Below, piece by piece: positions 1 through 9,485 of a DNA stretch of 64,000 bases. The stretch is taken from positions 186,001 to 250,000 of the forward strand of contig JAFDYU010000014.1 of the NCBI GenBank assembly GCA_018267285.1, written 5' to 3'. Source of the stretch: Bacteroidota bacterium. Lineage in GTDB: Bacteria; Bacteroidota; Bacteroidia; Cytophagales; Cyclobacteriaceae. The notes under the pieces were generated by a model. The model was not told the origin of the DNA and made no database searches. It saw only the letters and a list, made by a program, of their open reading frames with translations. Both the position numbers and the translations under genes were made by a program. How positions within the stretch are numbered: position 1 is the stretch's first letter; the number at the start of each line of letters is the position of its first letter.

Positions 1-840
1 GGCATTTGTAATAAAGTGGCCGGAATTATTGGCGGGTTGATTTTCGGCTACATTGCTTTAAGCGATGCCGATGCCGTAATTCAAAACTTGCAAACCATGG
101 ACGAAACAACCAAAGCTGCAACACTCGATGCCTTAGCCGCCAGGGTTATTGTGCCCTACATCATAATTGCTGTAGTGTTGTTGGTTTTTGCTGTTGCCAT
201 TTTATTATCGAGTTTGCCCGATATAAACGAAGAGGGTTCAGATGGAGCTGCCGCATCAAATCAAAATAAATCCAGTGTATTTGAGTTTCCTCATTTGTTG
301 CTCGGTGTGTTGGCCATCTTTTTATACGTGGGCGTAGAGGTGATGGCCGGAGACACGATCATCAGTTATGGAAAGTCGCTTGGCATTGAATTGTCTACGG
401 CAAGGTATTTCACACAAGGCACATTGGTGTGTATGCTCTTGGGTTACATCGTGGGTATCGTCACCATTCCAAAATATATTTCGCAAGCTAATGCATTGAA
501 GTATTGTGCTATTCTTGGAGCAGTATTTTCTGTTTTGGCGGTGGCAACAGACGGCTATGTATCCGTTGCGTTCATTGCCTTATTGGGCCTTGCCAATTCG
601 TTGATGTGGCCGGCTATTTTTCCTTTGGCTATTGAAGGGTTGGGGAAATATACAAAAACCGGATCTGCCCTTTTGGTGATGGCCATTTCGGGTGGCGCAA
701 TTATGCCGTTGATTTACGGCCTGATTTCCGATGAAATTGGCAGCACAAGAATAGCCTACATCATTATGGCTCCCTGCTACCTTTATATCCTTTATTACGC
801 AGCCAAAGGACATACTGCCGGAAAAAAATTACAAGCATGA
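1..840 (+). CDS. Sugar MFS transporter (FucP-like), C-terminal part
   Basis: The reading frame is already open at base 1, so the N-terminal half lies outside the window. The part seen has a hydrophobic segment, a hydrophilic central loop (around nt 220-280) and about six further membrane helices, as in the second half of a 12-helix major facilitator. The GICNKVAG-like start and the later WPAIFPLA and SGGAIMPLIYG segments fit the FucP/glucose-galactose symporter group, which imports sugars with protons or sodium across the inner membrane. Its stop overlaps the next ATG (ATGA at 837), so it is probably co-transcribed with the SMP-30 gene. The exact substrate cannot be read from the sequence. 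Confidence 0.82.
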   Translation, partial: GICNKVAGIIGGLIFGYIALSDADAVIQNLQTMDETTKAATLDALAARVIVPYIIIAVVLLVFAVAILLSSLPDINEEGSDGAAASNQNKSSVFEFPHLLLGVLAIFLYVGVEVMAGDTIISYGKSLGIELSTARYFTQGTLVCMLLGYIVGIVTIPKYISQANALKYCAILGAVFSVLAVATDGYVSVAFIALLGLANSLMWPAIFPLAIEGLGKYTKTGSALLVMAISGGAIMPLIYGLISDEIGSTRIAYIIMAPCYLYILYYAAKGHTAGKKLQA

Positions 841-1718
841 AACAAGTAACGCCAGCATTTCTGTTCTTTTTCTTTTTTGCCTTTGGCAACCTCTGGGGCC
901 AGGAGTTTTATATAGCCAAAGATCTAACCGCAGAAAATCTGTTCACCACAAACTGCGAAGGGCCTGTGTTTGATAAAAACGGAAGCCTCTTCGTAGTTAA
1001 CTTTCAAAAAGACGGAACCATTGGTTTGGTTCATCCCGATGGAAAAGTAGAATTGTTTACCGTGCTACCCGAAGGCAGCACCGGCAATGCCATTCAGTTT
1101 GATAAAGACGGTAATATGCTTGTTGCCGATTTTTCGGCACACAATATTTTGAAAGTGGATGTCAAAACAAAAAAAATTAGTGTGTATTCGCACACCGATC
1201 AGTTCAATCAACCCAACGACATCTGCATCAATAAAAAAGGGCAGCTCTTTGCTTCCGACCCCAACTGGAAAGAAGGCACAGGAAAAATATGGCGCATCGA
1301 TACAGACGGACACCCGGTTTTGCTTCAGGAAAAAATGGGCACCACCAACGGTATCGAACTAAGCCCCGATGAAAAAACGCTGTATGTAAACGAAAGCGTG
1401 CAACGAACCATTTGGGTATTTGATGTTGACCGGAAAGGGAACATCAATAACAAAAGAAAATTTTTCGATTTCCCCGATTTTGGCATGGACGGAATGAAGT
1501 GCGATAAAGCCGGAAACTTGTTTGTATCCAGGTACGATAAAGGTGTAATTGCCGTGATCTCACCCGGAGGGAAACTCCTCCGCGAAATTCAAATGAAAGG
1601 TAAAAAGACCAGCAACATTACGTTTGGTGGCAAAGACGGAAAGACATGCTTTGTTACCCTGCAAGACCGCAAATGCATTGAGACATTTCGCTCAGAAACG
1701 GCCGGAAGGAATTTTTAA
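837..1718 (+). CDS. SMP-30/gluconolactonase/LRE family secreted protein
   Basis: The 293-aa product starts with a signal peptide (hydrophobic F-rich core, cleavage near GQE, residue 21-22). The rest is a series of short repeats of the NGSLFVVNF/DGNMLVADF kind, typical of six-bladed SMP-30 propellers. Candidate metal ligands of this family are visible: E in CEGPVFD, N in QPNDICI, N in TNGIELSPDEKTLY and D in GMDGMKCD. Family members hydrolyse sugar lactones. Translational overlap with the sugar transporter suggests use of an imported sugar or lactone. The substrate is inferred. Confidence 0.8.
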   Translation: MKQVTPAFLFFFFFAFGNLWGQEFYIAKDLTAENLFTTNCEGPVFDKNGSLFVVNFQKDGTIGLVHPDGKVELFTVLPEGSTGNAIQFDKDGNMLVADFSAHNILKVDVKTKKISVYSHTDQFNQPNDICINKKGQLFASDPNWKEGTGKIWRIDTDGHPVLLQEKMGTTNGIELSPDEKTLYVNESVQRTIWVFDVDRKGNINNKRKFFDFPDFGMDGMKCDKAGNLFVSRYDKGVIAVISPGGKLLREIQMKGKKTSNITFGGKDGKTCFVTLQDRKCIETFRSETAGRNF

Positions 1719-1786
1719 ATTCGACAACCACCCGTGGATTAGAAAAAAATATTTCAAAGCCGTACTTTTGAAGTTTATCTTTTCAA

Positions 1787-4195
1787 ATGAAAATTTCTTA
1801 CCGCTGGCTTCAACAGTATATTTCCATTTCCGAATCGCCCGAAGAACTCGGGCAGGTTCTTACATCTACCGGGTTGGAGGTTGAAGCCATTGAATCGTTC
1901 GAAACCATTAAAGGCGGGCTTCAAGGTCTTGTAATTGGCGAGGTGCTCACTTGCGCCAAACACCCCAATGCTGACAAACTTTCTATCACCACTGTAGATG
2001 TGGGTGCCGACAAACCTTCGCAGATCGTTTGTGGGGCATCCAACGTAGCAGCAGGCCAAAAAGTAGTGGTGGCAATGCCGGGCGCATCAATTTATCCTAC
2101 TAAGGGTGAGCCGTTCACAATCAAATCGGCCAAAATACGTGGCGAACAAAGTGAAGGTATGATCTGTGCCGAAGACGAAATCGGCCTGGGCACAAGCCAT
2201 GCCGGAATCATGGTGCTGAATACTTCCGTAAAAAACGGAACACCTGCCCCTGAGTTTTTCAAAATTGAAACCGATTACGTTTTCGAAATTGGGCTTACAC
2301 CCAACCGTGCCGATGCCGCCTCGCACATTGGTGTAGCGCGCGACATCAAAGCAGCAAAAAGCCGCGACCTGCAATGGCCTGACGTTTCTAAATTTTCGAC
2401 CGACAACCATTCACTCGCTATTGAAGTTGCAGTAGAGAATGCCGAAGCCTGTTTGCGGTATTCCGGGGTTACAATTTCGGGAGTCACTATTGATGAATCG
2501 CCCAACTGGTTAAAAACAAAACTGAAAACGATAGGCCTTACGCCCATCAATAACATTGTTGATGTCACCAATTATGTTTTGCACGAGTTGGGCCAGCCCC
2601 TTCATGCTTTCGATGCCGATGCCATCACCACCAAACGAGTAATTGTAAAAACCCTTGCAGCGGGAACAAAATTTACAACCCTCGACAATAAAGAGCGAAC
2701 ACTCACCGAAAACGATTTGATGATCTGCAATGGCGATGACCCCATGTGCATCGGAGGTGTTTTTGGAGGTATTCATTCCGGGGTTTCAGCCAAAACAAAA
2801 AATATCTTTTTGGAGAGCGCCTGCTTTTCGCCCAATTCTATACGCAAAACAGGAATGCACCATCAACTGAAAACCGATGCATCGTTTCGGTTTGAACGGG
2901 GCACAGATCCAAACTTAACGGTATATGCCCTGAAACGTGCTGCATTACTTATTCAAGAATTGGCGGGCGGAAAAATTTCGTCCGAGATCGTAGACTTATA
3001 CCCTTCAAAAGCTGAAAACAAATCGATCGAAGTAAAATATAAAAATGTAGATCGGCTTATCGGTAAGAAAATTCCCCACGAAGAAATTTTTTCAATCCTC
3101 GAAAGGCTTGATATTTCTGCAAACCATAAAACTGAAAATGGTTTCACGGCCTCCGTTCCACCGTATCGCGTTGATGTTTTGCAAGAGGCCGACATTATCG
3201 AAGAGATTTTGCGCATTTATGGTTTGAACAATATTGAGCTTATTGAATATTCGGGCACTGATTTCATCGCATCCTTTCCTGAAAAAGATAGTACGAAATT
3301 CAAGAAAACGATTGGCCAGTCTTTGGCTTCCAATGGTTTTTACGAAATTTTAACCAATTCGCTCACACACATCCGGTATAAGGATAAAATCAAGACCGAA
3401 GGTGATGCCGTTGAAATATTAAATAAACTCAGCGAAGAGCAAGGTGTCCTGCGGCAATCTATGTTATTCACCGGCCTTGAGGTCTGTGCGTACAACATCA
3501 ACCGTAAACAAAAAAACCTGAAATTGTTTGAATTCGGCAAAGTGTATGGAAAAACAACGGAGAAGTATTTTGAAAACGAACGGCTATCCATTTACCTCAC
3601 CGGCAACACCGATACCGAAAACTGGCAACATAAAACCCGGAACATAAATTATTTCGACATCGCTCAAACGGTCGTTCAAATATTGGAACAATGCGCTTTA
3701 ACTAAAATAAAGCAAGAATCATTTAACGATGATGTGTTTGAATACGGAACAAAAATTTTGAAAGGCAGCCGGGAAATCGGGTGTGTTGGCAAAGTAAAAA
3801 ACAATTGGACAAAAGAATTTGGAATCAAGCAAGAAGTTTTTTTTGCCGATCTGTCCTTCGATTTGCTTTTCAAGTCGGCAAACCCTAAGTTCGTTGCACA
3901 AGAAGTTCCGAAGTATCCGGCTGTGCGCAGAGATTTATCTTTGGTATTGAACAACCGGGTGAGTTTTGCGGAAATAGAGGCATTGGCACGAACTACGGAG
4001 CAGCGGTTGGTTAAAGAAATTATCGCGTTCGATGTTTATGAAGGCGATAAAATTGAAAGTGGTAAAAAAGCGTACGCGCTTGGGTTTACCTTGCAAGACG
4101 AACACAAAACGCTGACGGACGAAGAAATTGACAAGACCATGACCAAGCTGATCCATGCGTTTGAAGAGAAGATGGGCGCGGTAATCAGAAAGTAG
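1787..4195 (+). CDS. pheT: Phenylalanine-tRNA ligase beta subunit
   Basis: 802 aa, the usual length for bacterial PheT. Domains in order: N-terminal EMAP/OB tRNA-binding domain (about residues 40-150; CAKHPNADKLSITTVDVG), B3/4 editing domain (LTPNRADAASHIGVARDI onward), B5 domain (from about 405), inactive core catalytic-like domain, and C-terminal anticodon-binding FDX-ACB domain (KYPAVRRDLSLVL). With PheS it charges tRNA-Phe in the cytoplasm; pheS is not adjacent. The gene leads a run with the coiled-coil ORF, zapA and rny, an arrangement common in Bacteroidota. Confidence 0.98.
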   Translation: MKISYRWLQQYISISESPEELGQVLTSTGLEVEAIESFETIKGGLQGLVIGEVLTCAKHPNADKLSITTVDVGADKPSQIVCGASNVAAGQKVVVAMPGASIYPTKGEPFTIKSAKIRGEQSEGMICAEDEIGLGTSHAGIMVLNTSVKNGTPAPEFFKIETDYVFEIGLTPNRADAASHIGVARDIKAAKSRDLQWPDVSKFSTDNHSLAIEVAVENAEACLRYSGVTISGVTIDESPNWLKTKLKTIGLTPINNIVDVTNYVLHELGQPLHAFDADAITTKRVIVKTLAAGTKFTTLDNKERTLTENDLMICNGDDPMCIGGVFGGIHSGVSAKTKNIFLESACFSPNSIRKTGMHHQLKTDASFRFERGTDPNLTVYALKRAALLIQELAGGKISSEIVDLYPSKAENKSIEVKYKNVDRLIGKKIPHEEIFSILERLDISANHKTENGFTASVPPYRVDVLQEADIIEEILRIYGLNNIELIEYSGTDFIASFPEKDSTKFKKTIGQSLASNGFYEILTNSLTHIRYKDKIKTEGDAVEILNKLSEEQGVLRQSMLFTGLEVCAYNINRKQKNLKLFEFGKVYGKTTEKYFENERLSIYLTGNTDTENWQHKTRNINYFDIAQTVVQILEQCALTKIKQESFNDDVFEYGTKILKGSREIGCVGKVKNNWTKEFGIKQEVFFADLSFDLLFKSANPKFVAQEVPKYPAVRRDLSLVLNNRVSFAEIEALARTTEQRLVKEIIAFDVYEGDKIESGKKAYALGFTLQDEHKTLTDEEIDKTMTKLIHAFEEKMGAVIRK

Positions 4196-4231
4196 AAACA
4201 AGACTGATAAAAAAGTGAATCTTTAGCCAAT

Positions 4232-4528
4232 ATGGATCAGGAAGCATTAAAAACCAGCCTCAACGGACTGGAACGCAAAATCATGATGCTCATTAGCGAC
4301 AACAAAACGCTTAAAGATGAGATGCGCACCATAAAATTAGAGAACCACGAGCTGCGTACCGACCTGCGCAAGCGCGAAGAACAACTTGATCATTTTAAAA
4401 ATCAGATTAAAATCACTAAAATTGTGGATAATATTAACCCGGGAGACGAAAGTATTTCGGAGTTGAAAAGAAAAGTGGAAGAGTATATCCGCGAAATCGA
4501 TAAATGTATTGCTCATGTGAGCCGATAA
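4232..4528 (+). CDS. Small coiled-coil protein upstream of zapA
   Basis: This 98-aa protein is almost entirely charged heptad-like helix (residues about 5-65: NGLERKIMMLISDNKTLKDE and on), with no signal peptide or membrane segment. It lies 36 nt after pheT and 14 nt before zapA. A ZapB-like or ZapA-partner role in cell division is a reasonable inference from size, coiled coil and position. No catalytic motif is visible and I do not recognise a named family with certainty. Confidence 0.75.
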   Translation: MDQEALKTSLNGLERKIMMLISDNKTLKDEMRTIKLENHELRTDLRKREEQLDHFKNQIKITKIVDNINPGDESISELKRKVEEYIREIDKCIAHVSR

Positions 4529-4542
4529 TCACGGTAAAATAA

Positions 4543-4830
4543 TTGATGGACGAACTCTCTGTAAAAATAAAAATCGCAGACCGCGAATATCCGATGAAAG
4601 TAAAACGTGCTGACGAAGAGCGCGTGCGGGTAGCGGGTAAACTCATCAATGAAAAAATAAAAACCTATCGCGATAAATTCGGCATAGACGATAAACAAGA
4701 CCTGCTTGCCATGGTAGCCTTCGATTGTCTGGTAGAAAAAATGACAGACGAAGAAAACCTGCAAGTGATCGACCAAACGGTTATAGAAAAAGTAGAACAT
4801 CTAAACCGGATGGTTTCGCAAGTACTCTGA
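4543..4830 (+). CDS. zapA: Cell division protein ZapA
   Basis: 95 aa, with the typical ZapA start (SVKIKIADREYPMKV) followed by RVAGKLINEKI and a C-terminal helix for dimerisation and coiled coil. ZapA binds FtsZ at midcell and promotes bundling of the Z-ring. It follows the coiled-coil ORF by 14 nt and precedes rny by 73 nt, a conserved Bacteroidota neighbourhood. Confidence 0.9.
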   Translation: MMDELSVKIKIADREYPMKVKRADEERVRVAGKLINEKIKTYRDKFGIDDKQDLLAMVAFDCLVEKMTDEENLQVIDQTVIEKVEHLNRMVSQVL

Positions 4831-4874
4831 GCACCTTTGCTTTTCAACCTGCAGTAAGGCACTTTAACTTTCCC

Positions 4875-4901
4875 GGGTATTGTAAAACACTAACAATACC
4901 C
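4875..4901 (+). promoter_or_regulatory. Perfect hairpin abutting the rny start codon
   Basis: A 9-bp perfect stem (GGGTATTGT 4875-4883 with ACAATACCC 4893-4901, loop of 9 nt) ends two bases before the rny ATG at 4904. No U-tract follows, so it is a poor terminator. Its position suggests control of rny translation initiation or an RNA-processing site. Function is inferred. Confidence 0.5.
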
Positions 4902-4903
4902 CC

Positions 4904-6478
4904 ATGGATTCCATAGAAATAATCTCAATATCTGTAGCCGCGTTTGCAGCCACCGTTGTGCTCAGCCTGCTTATTGGTAATTTTCTTTACAAACGGAAAT
5001 TAAAACGAAACCAGGCCGAAGCTGAGGATAAGTCTAAGCTCATTGTTAAAGAAGCCGAGCTCCAGGCCGAAAATATCAAGAAAGACCGCATCATCGAAAC
5101 CAAAGAAAAATTGATGAAGATGAAGCAGGAGTTTGAAGAAGAGGCCAACCGCAGGAAAAACCAGATCATAGCCAACGAACAAAAAGTAAAACAGCGTGAA
5201 GCGCAACTCAACAAAGAACTTGAACAACTGAAGCGTAAGGAAAGCGATGTGGATGAAGAACGCCAAAGCCTTGCGCAACAACATGACTTGGTAAAAAAGC
5301 GCAAAGAAGAGCTCGATCGGTTCAATGCACAAAAAGTAGCCGTACTCGAAAACATTTCAAAACTCACCGCAGACCAAGCGCGCGATCAGCTGGTGGAGTC
5401 TATGAAAGAAGAGGCGCAGACCAAAGCCAGCAGCTACATCAAAGACATTATGGAGCAGGCCAAGTTGAGCGCCACTAAAGAAGCGAAAAAAATTATAGTG
5501 GAGACCATTCAGCGCACGGCTTCGGAGCAAGCGGTTGAAAATTGTGTCTCTATTTTCAATATAGAAAGTGACGACATCAAAGGAAAAATTATTGGCCGCG
5601 AAGGAAGAAACATTCGCACACTCGAAGCAGCTACTGGAGTAGAGTTTATTGTAGACGATACACCCGAAGCCATCATTATTTCTGGGTTCGATCCGGTGCG
5701 CAGAGAAGTAGCCCGGCTTTCGCTACACCGGCTTGTGCAAGATGGGCGCATCCACCCGGCACGTATTGAAGAGATTGTAGCTAAGACCGCAAAAAATATT
5801 GAAGACGAAATCAATGAGATCGGTGAGCGCACGGTAATAGACTTGGGTATTCACGGGCTGCATCCGGACTTGGTGCGCATGGTTGGCCGTATGCGGTTTC
5901 GCTCTTCGTATGGCCAGAATCTCCTACAACATTCGCGCGAGGTGGCCAACCTTTGCGCCATCATGGCGGCCGAGCTTGGCCTGAATGTAAAGCAAGCCAA
6001 ACGCGCAGGCCTGCTTCACGACATTGGGAAAGTGTGGCCTGAAGAATTGGAAAAACCTCACGCCATCGTTGGCATGGAACTGGCCCAGAAATACAAAGAA
6101 CACCCCATCATCTGCAATGCCATCGGTGCACACCACGATGAAATTGAAATGACCAGCATCATCTCTCCCATCATTCAAGCTTGCGATGCCATCTCCGGTG
6201 CGCGGCCCGGTGCAAGGCGCGAGGTGATGGAACAATATATGAAACGCCTGAAAGAACTGGAGCACGTGGGCTTGAGCTTTGAGGGTGTTGAAAAATGTTA
6301 CGCCATACAGGCAGGCCGTGAGTTGCGCGTGATCGTAGATGCCGAAAAAGCAACCGATGAGCGTGCCAGCCAACTGAGTTTTGACATTTCGCAAAAGATT
6401 GAACGCGACATGCAGTACCCGGGGCAAATTAAAGTAACCGTAATCCGCGAAATGCGCAGTGTAGCTTACGCCAAGTAA
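4904..6478 (+). CDS. rny: Ribonuclease Y
   Basis: 524 aa with full RNase Y architecture: an N-terminal membrane helix (residues about 5-28), a long coiled coil (about 30-200), a KH RNA-binding domain ([20 protein letters not shown], about residues 223-245), and an HD phosphohydrolase domain ([11 protein letters not shown] ... [10 protein letters not shown]). It is the membrane-anchored endoribonuclease that starts mRNA decay in many bacteria. Length and motifs are complete. A hairpin lies directly upstream of the start codon. Confidence 0.97.
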   Translation: MDSIEIISISVAAFAATVVLSLLIGNFLYKRKLKRNQAEAEDKSKLIVKEAELQAENIKKDRIIETKEKLMKMKQEFEEEANRRKNQIIANEQKVKQREAQLNKELEQLKRKESDVDEERQSLAQQHDLVKKRKEELDRFNAQKVAVLENISKLTADQARDQLVESMKEEAQTKASSYIKDIMEQAKLSATKEAKKIIVETIQRTASEQAVENCVSIFNIESDDIKGKIIGREGRNIRTLEAATGVEFIVDDTPEAIIISGFDPVRREVARLSLHRLVQDGRIHPARIEEIVAKTAKNIEDEINEIGERTVIDLGIHGLHPDLVRMVGRMRFRSSYGQNLLQHSREVANLCAIMAAELGLNVKQAKRAGLLHDIGKVWPEELEKPHAIVGMELAQKYKEHPIICNAIGAHHDEIEMTSIISPIIQACDAISGARPGARREVMEQYMKRLKELEHVGLSFEGVEKCYAIQAGRELRVIVDAEKATDERASQLSFDISQKIERDMQYPGQIKVTVIREMRSVAYAK

Positions 6479-6490
6479 GATAAATCAACT

Positions 6491-6664
6491 CTACACAGAC
6501 ATTTTTCCGAAGGCGGCCTCAACCGTTTTTTTGTAGTTCGGGCCTATTGGTAACGATACCTTGTCGATGAAAATTTCTTCGGCATTGTAGGGGGTTACCG
6601 TTTGCGAATTTGCAATAAATGACCGATGAATTCCCAGGCTACGGTTATCTCTACACTTATAATT
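6491..6664 (-). pseudogene. Remnant of a LytTR response regulator C-terminus
   Basis: Reading the minus strand from 6664 to the TAG at 6491-6493 gives about 57 codons containing NRSLGIHRSFIANSQTV and a valine/lysine-rich tail ending KTVEAAFGKMSV. That is the LytTR DNA-binding fold signature (LxIHRSFIVN ... LPIGxxYK). Two consecutive TGA codons lie immediately upstream in frame, and no receiver domain or start is present, so only the end of a former regulator remains, between rny and the 7.6-6.7 kb gene pair. Confidence 0.75.
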
Positions 6665-6667
6665 TCA

Positions 6668-7123
6668 TCATGGGACGATTGGGGTAATTTGTGCCTGGAT
6701 ACACCACCATCTGCCGTTTTCTTTTTTGTAGGTATCGGTGTAGATCGAACTTCCGTTTATCTTTTTCCCATTCTTGATTCGGGTGTAAAAAGATTTTGAC
6801 CGCACCAGTGCGATGTTGCCAAAAAAACGTATGTGCTCGTCCGAATAAGAAAACGATGTGAAGTTACCGTTTGGGTAGTCGGTCGCCCAATTCTTCATAT
6901 ATTCTTTCCTGTTTTCAATGCTTCCGTCATTTTCGATGCAAACAAAATCTTTGTGAATGATTTGGTTGTGTGCAATCGTATCGTGATTAATATAATTTTG
7001 GATAAACTGTGCATTTAGTTTCTGAAGTTGCTCCAGATCGTTATCACTATTCAACTTCCGAGGCTGTGCGTTTATTACGAACGATGCCGTCAACAGAAAC
7101 ATAATTGATTTTGCTGCTACCAT
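6668..7123 (-). CDS. Secreted NTF2-like (SnoaL/DUF4440) protein
   Basis: 151 aa from the ATG at 7123, which lies 3 nt after the stop of the upstream membrane-protein gene; an upstream extension in this frame only overlaps that gene. The product has an N-terminal hydrophobic signal (IMFLLTASFVINAQ), then an NTF2/SnoaL-like cone: LEQLQKLNAQFIQNYINHD, ending GRWWCIQAQITPI, typical of DUF4440/SnoaL-like proteins. Such proteins are often ligand-binding or uncharacterised enzymes of the envelope. No specific substrate can be assigned. Confidence 0.75.
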   Translation of the reverse strand: MVAAKSIMFLLTASFVINAQPRKLNSDNDLEQLQKLNAQFIQNYINHDTIAHNQIIHKDFVCIENDGSIENRKEYMKNWATDYPNGNFTSFSYSDEHIRFFGNIALVRSKSFYTRIKNGKKINGSSIYTDTYKKENGRWWCIQAQITPIVP

Positions 7124-7125
7124 TG

Positions 7126-7641
7126 TTAAATAGCCGTTATTCTTTTTGAATAAAACTGATTCGCTAAAAGTGAAATACTCAACCCAATTACACCCATGTG
7201 AATCCCAATGCCAATGAGTGTCGGGGTCAGTCGGTACACCAATGGCGGAACATTTGACAACGGGAGAACAACGGCATTCATCATGATCCACACAAAAATT
7301 CCGTAGCCAAACCCAACATAGATTTTGTTCTTTGTAAGTATTTTTAGTTTAGGGTAAGCCACAAAAAACAGCATTGTCCATCCGGTTGCGATGATGAAAT
7401 GAAATAGTAACCCTGCCCACTCTAATCCCGAGTTTTGGTCAAGTGCTTGCTGCCCAAAAACGCCTGAGGCGATATACCGAAATACTTTGTAGGGAGTTGT
7501 TCCGCGTGCCAGATAGGCATGGGCGCAAGCTGCTGTGATATCAAGAATGCCCACGATCAGCCCCGACCTTAGCACAGCAAAAAATGGTGAAGCGTACATA
7601 TATTTACGGGGGTTAGCTGATGTTTTGTTTTTGAATCTCAA
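7126..7641 (-). CDS. Four-helix integral membrane protein, unknown function
   Basis: 171 aa with four predicted membrane helices (about residues 20-42, 75-95, 107-127 and 137-160) and a loop containing RGTTPYKVFRYIASGVFG. The pattern resembles small DUF1440/YagU-like inner-membrane proteins, which is only a weak match by eye. It precedes the NTF2-like gene by 3 nt, so the two probably form an operon. No catalytic motif is seen. Confidence 0.65.
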   Translation of the reverse strand: MRFKNKTSANPRKYMYASPFFAVLRSGLIVGILDITAACAHAYLARGTTPYKVFRYIASGVFGQQALDQNSGLEWAGLLFHFIIATGWTMLFFVAYPKLKILTKNKIYVGFGYGIFVWIMMNAVVLPLSNVPPLVYRLTPTLIGIGIHMGVIGLSISLLANQFYSKRITAI

Positions 7642-7882
7642 TGTAAGTCCTATCTGTTATTTTGTCAATCTACAAATAGTAAATACCTTATACTGGATGG
7701 CTTTTCCACATACAATCATTAATAATTACCAATCTATTCACATTTTTAAAAGTTCCAACACATAAGAAACTGATTCCCGATTTGAGACTTGTTTAGTTCT
7801 GAAAGCATCGATTTTAAGAGGTTTTCGAAGAACTTACGATTGGCATATTTTTGAAGCATACTCAGGCAATCCATAAACAGCC

Positions 7883-8287
7883 ATGAATTTCAAATCAACC
7901 CTGATCAAACTTTATTACTTGTTGGTACATGCCGATGGTGTGGTAAACGAACGCGAAGTAGCCATTGCAAAAAAAATGAATAAAGAAGAAGGTATTGCAG
8001 AAAGTGATTTTGCTGTTGCAATTGCTTCGCTTAAAAACCAAAGCGTTGCGTCTATCTATTCAAGCGCGTTGGAAGAACTAAAAAAATTAGATCACAACCA
8101 ACAAGTACGTATTGTGGGGTGGTTGTGTGTTACCGCCAATGCCGATGGCTTTATGGACAAGAACGAATGGAAATTCATTTACAAAATATACCATACAGAG
8201 CTTGCCCTTAATCTGGACGAGGTTATGAAAGTTCAAAAAGAATTGCTCGGTATTCCTTCAAAACCGATGTTGTCTCCTGTTTTGTAA
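7883..8287 (+). CDS. TerB-like family protein
   Basis: 134 aa, all-helical, with two DG-containing acidic loops (HADGVVNEREVAIAKK and ANADGFMDKNEWKFIYKIY) characteristic of TerB/DjlA-N folds, which bind divalent metal. There is no signal peptide. TerB-like domains are linked to tellurite resistance and stress responses, but stand-alone chromosomal copies are mostly uncharacterised. About 240 nt of noncoding DNA precede it; nothing distinctive was recognised there. Confidence 0.72.
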   Translation: MNFKSTLIKLYYLLVHADGVVNEREVAIAKKMNKEEGIAESDFAVAIASLKNQSVASIYSSALEELKKLDHNQQVRIVGWLCVTANADGFMDKNEWKFIYKIYHTELALNLDEVMKVQKELLGIPSKPMLSPVL

Positions 8288-8340
8288 ACTAAAAAAACTG
8301 GCCAGAACAAAATCCAACCAGCATTCTTTCTTAAATATTC

Positions 8341-8877
8341 TTATTTAATAGACACGGGTACTTCGGCAGTATCCCAACGGAACACAAAACCTTTGTTGTT
8401 TACCGCATAAACCAATCGTTCGCTGGCTTTGTTTGATTTTGATGGTTTTACTTTTACGGAAAGTATATTTTTTGCTGGGTCAAAGTTAGCTTCACCATTT
8501 CGAGTAATACCCCCCTGGCCTGTTTGAGAATTAAAAATAAATTCCCATTCGTTTTCACCGGGTACGATAAACAAACTGTACTTGCCAGCCGCCAGTGTTT
8601 TGCCTTCCACTTTAATTTCGCTATCGGTTTGGAAAACGGTGGCTTCGTTGGCACCCGCCCTCCACGCTTTTCCGTAGGGTACCAGCTCCCCAAAAATTTT
8701 TCTTCCCTTCACAGACGGGCTGCTGTAATCAATCGTAACCGTAGCTTTTCCAATTTTACCCGTAGCCACCTCGGGTGGGCTCGGTCTTTGCGATTTATCT
8801 TTTTGTGCCATTGCTGCTGTGGAAAGCAATATGCCAACCAACAATGTACCGATCGTAACTAACTTTACTTTTTTCAT
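8341..8877 (-). CDS. DUF2911 secreted protein
   Basis: 179 aa from the ATG at 8877; the frame extends to 8922 but only the internal start gives a proper signal peptide (KKVKLVTIGTLLVGILLSTA). Mature segments SPSVKGRKIFGELVPYGKAWRAGANEATVF, LAAGKYSLFIVPGENEWEFIFN and a C-terminal beta segment are hallmarks of DUF2911, a Bacteroidota envelope family of unknown function. It converges with the TerB gene and diverges from arfB. Confidence 0.85.
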   Translation of the reverse strand: MKKVKLVTIGTLLVGILLSTAAMAQKDKSQRPSPPEVATGKIGKATVTIDYSSPSVKGRKIFGELVPYGKAWRAGANEATVFQTDSEIKVEGKTLAAGKYSLFIVPGENEWEFIFNSQTGQGGITRNGEANFDPAKNILSVKVKPSKSNKASERLVYAVNNKGFVFRWDTAEVPVSIK

Positions 8878-8938
8878 AGATTTATCTTTTGGGTTTACTA
8901 AAAGTGTTGATATAATGAACAAATTATTTTAAACGAAT

Positions 8939-9355
8939 ATGACAGATTTAAGGGTTTTGTATTCTGATTTTTTTAACAACGAATTAACATTTAGCGCTTC
9001 GCGCAGTAGCGGTCCGGGTGGGCAAAATGTAAACAAAGTAAACAGCAAAGTGACACTTCGCTGGAATCTGTTAAAATCATTGTTACTCACACCTGAAAGA
9101 AGAGAAGTTCTTTTGCATAAACTTTCAACACACCTAACCGGCTCGGGTGAGCTGGTGATCCATTCACAAAATCAACGTTCGCAACTACAGAATAAAGAAG
9201 AAGTGTTGAAAAAATTCGATCTTTTGCTTGCCGGTGCATTTGCTAAAAAGAAAAAACGAAAACCCACCAAACCAAAAAAATCTGCCGTACAATCCCGCCT
9301 CGATAAAAAGAAAAAACATTCTGAAAAAAAGAAGTTTAGGCAAAGTAAATTCTGA
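8939..9355 (+). CDS. arfB: Alternative ribosome-rescue factor ArfB (peptidyl-tRNA hydrolase)
   Basis: 138 aa. The release-factor catalytic motif GGQ sits in SGPGGQNVNKVNSKVTLRW (about residues 26-28), and the C-terminal tail is very basic (KKKKRKPTKPKKSAVQSRLDKKKK), which in ArfB/YaeJ enters the empty mRNA channel of stalled ribosomes. It hydrolyses peptidyl-tRNA on non-stop complexes. Length and layout match the family. Confidence 0.92.
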   Translation: MTDLRVLYSDFFNNELTFSASRSSGPGGQNVNKVNSKVTLRWNLLKSLLLTPERREVLLHKLSTHLTGSGELVIHSQNQRSQLQNKEEVLKKFDLLLAGAFAKKKKRKPTKPKKSAVQSRLDKKKKHSEKKKFRQSKF

Positions 9356-9485
9356 AAAAAACAAAAAACTTGTTCCCACTCCAAGCTTTGTTTATCTTCG
9401 GTTGCGGCTGCCCAAAAAAATATAAAATGTTTTCAACTAATTCCTAAATTCGCGCGCCAAAAAAAGATATCAAACTGAGGTGTCC

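Noticed and set aside
5924-6427. 167-aa reverse ORF inside rny
   Set aside because: Antisense to the HD domain of RNase Y; no independent evidence.
7124-7291. Extended start for the NTF2-like protein (207 aa)
   Set aside because: It overlaps the upstream membrane-protein gene; the ATG at 7123 follows that gene's stop by 3 nt and begins a signal peptide.
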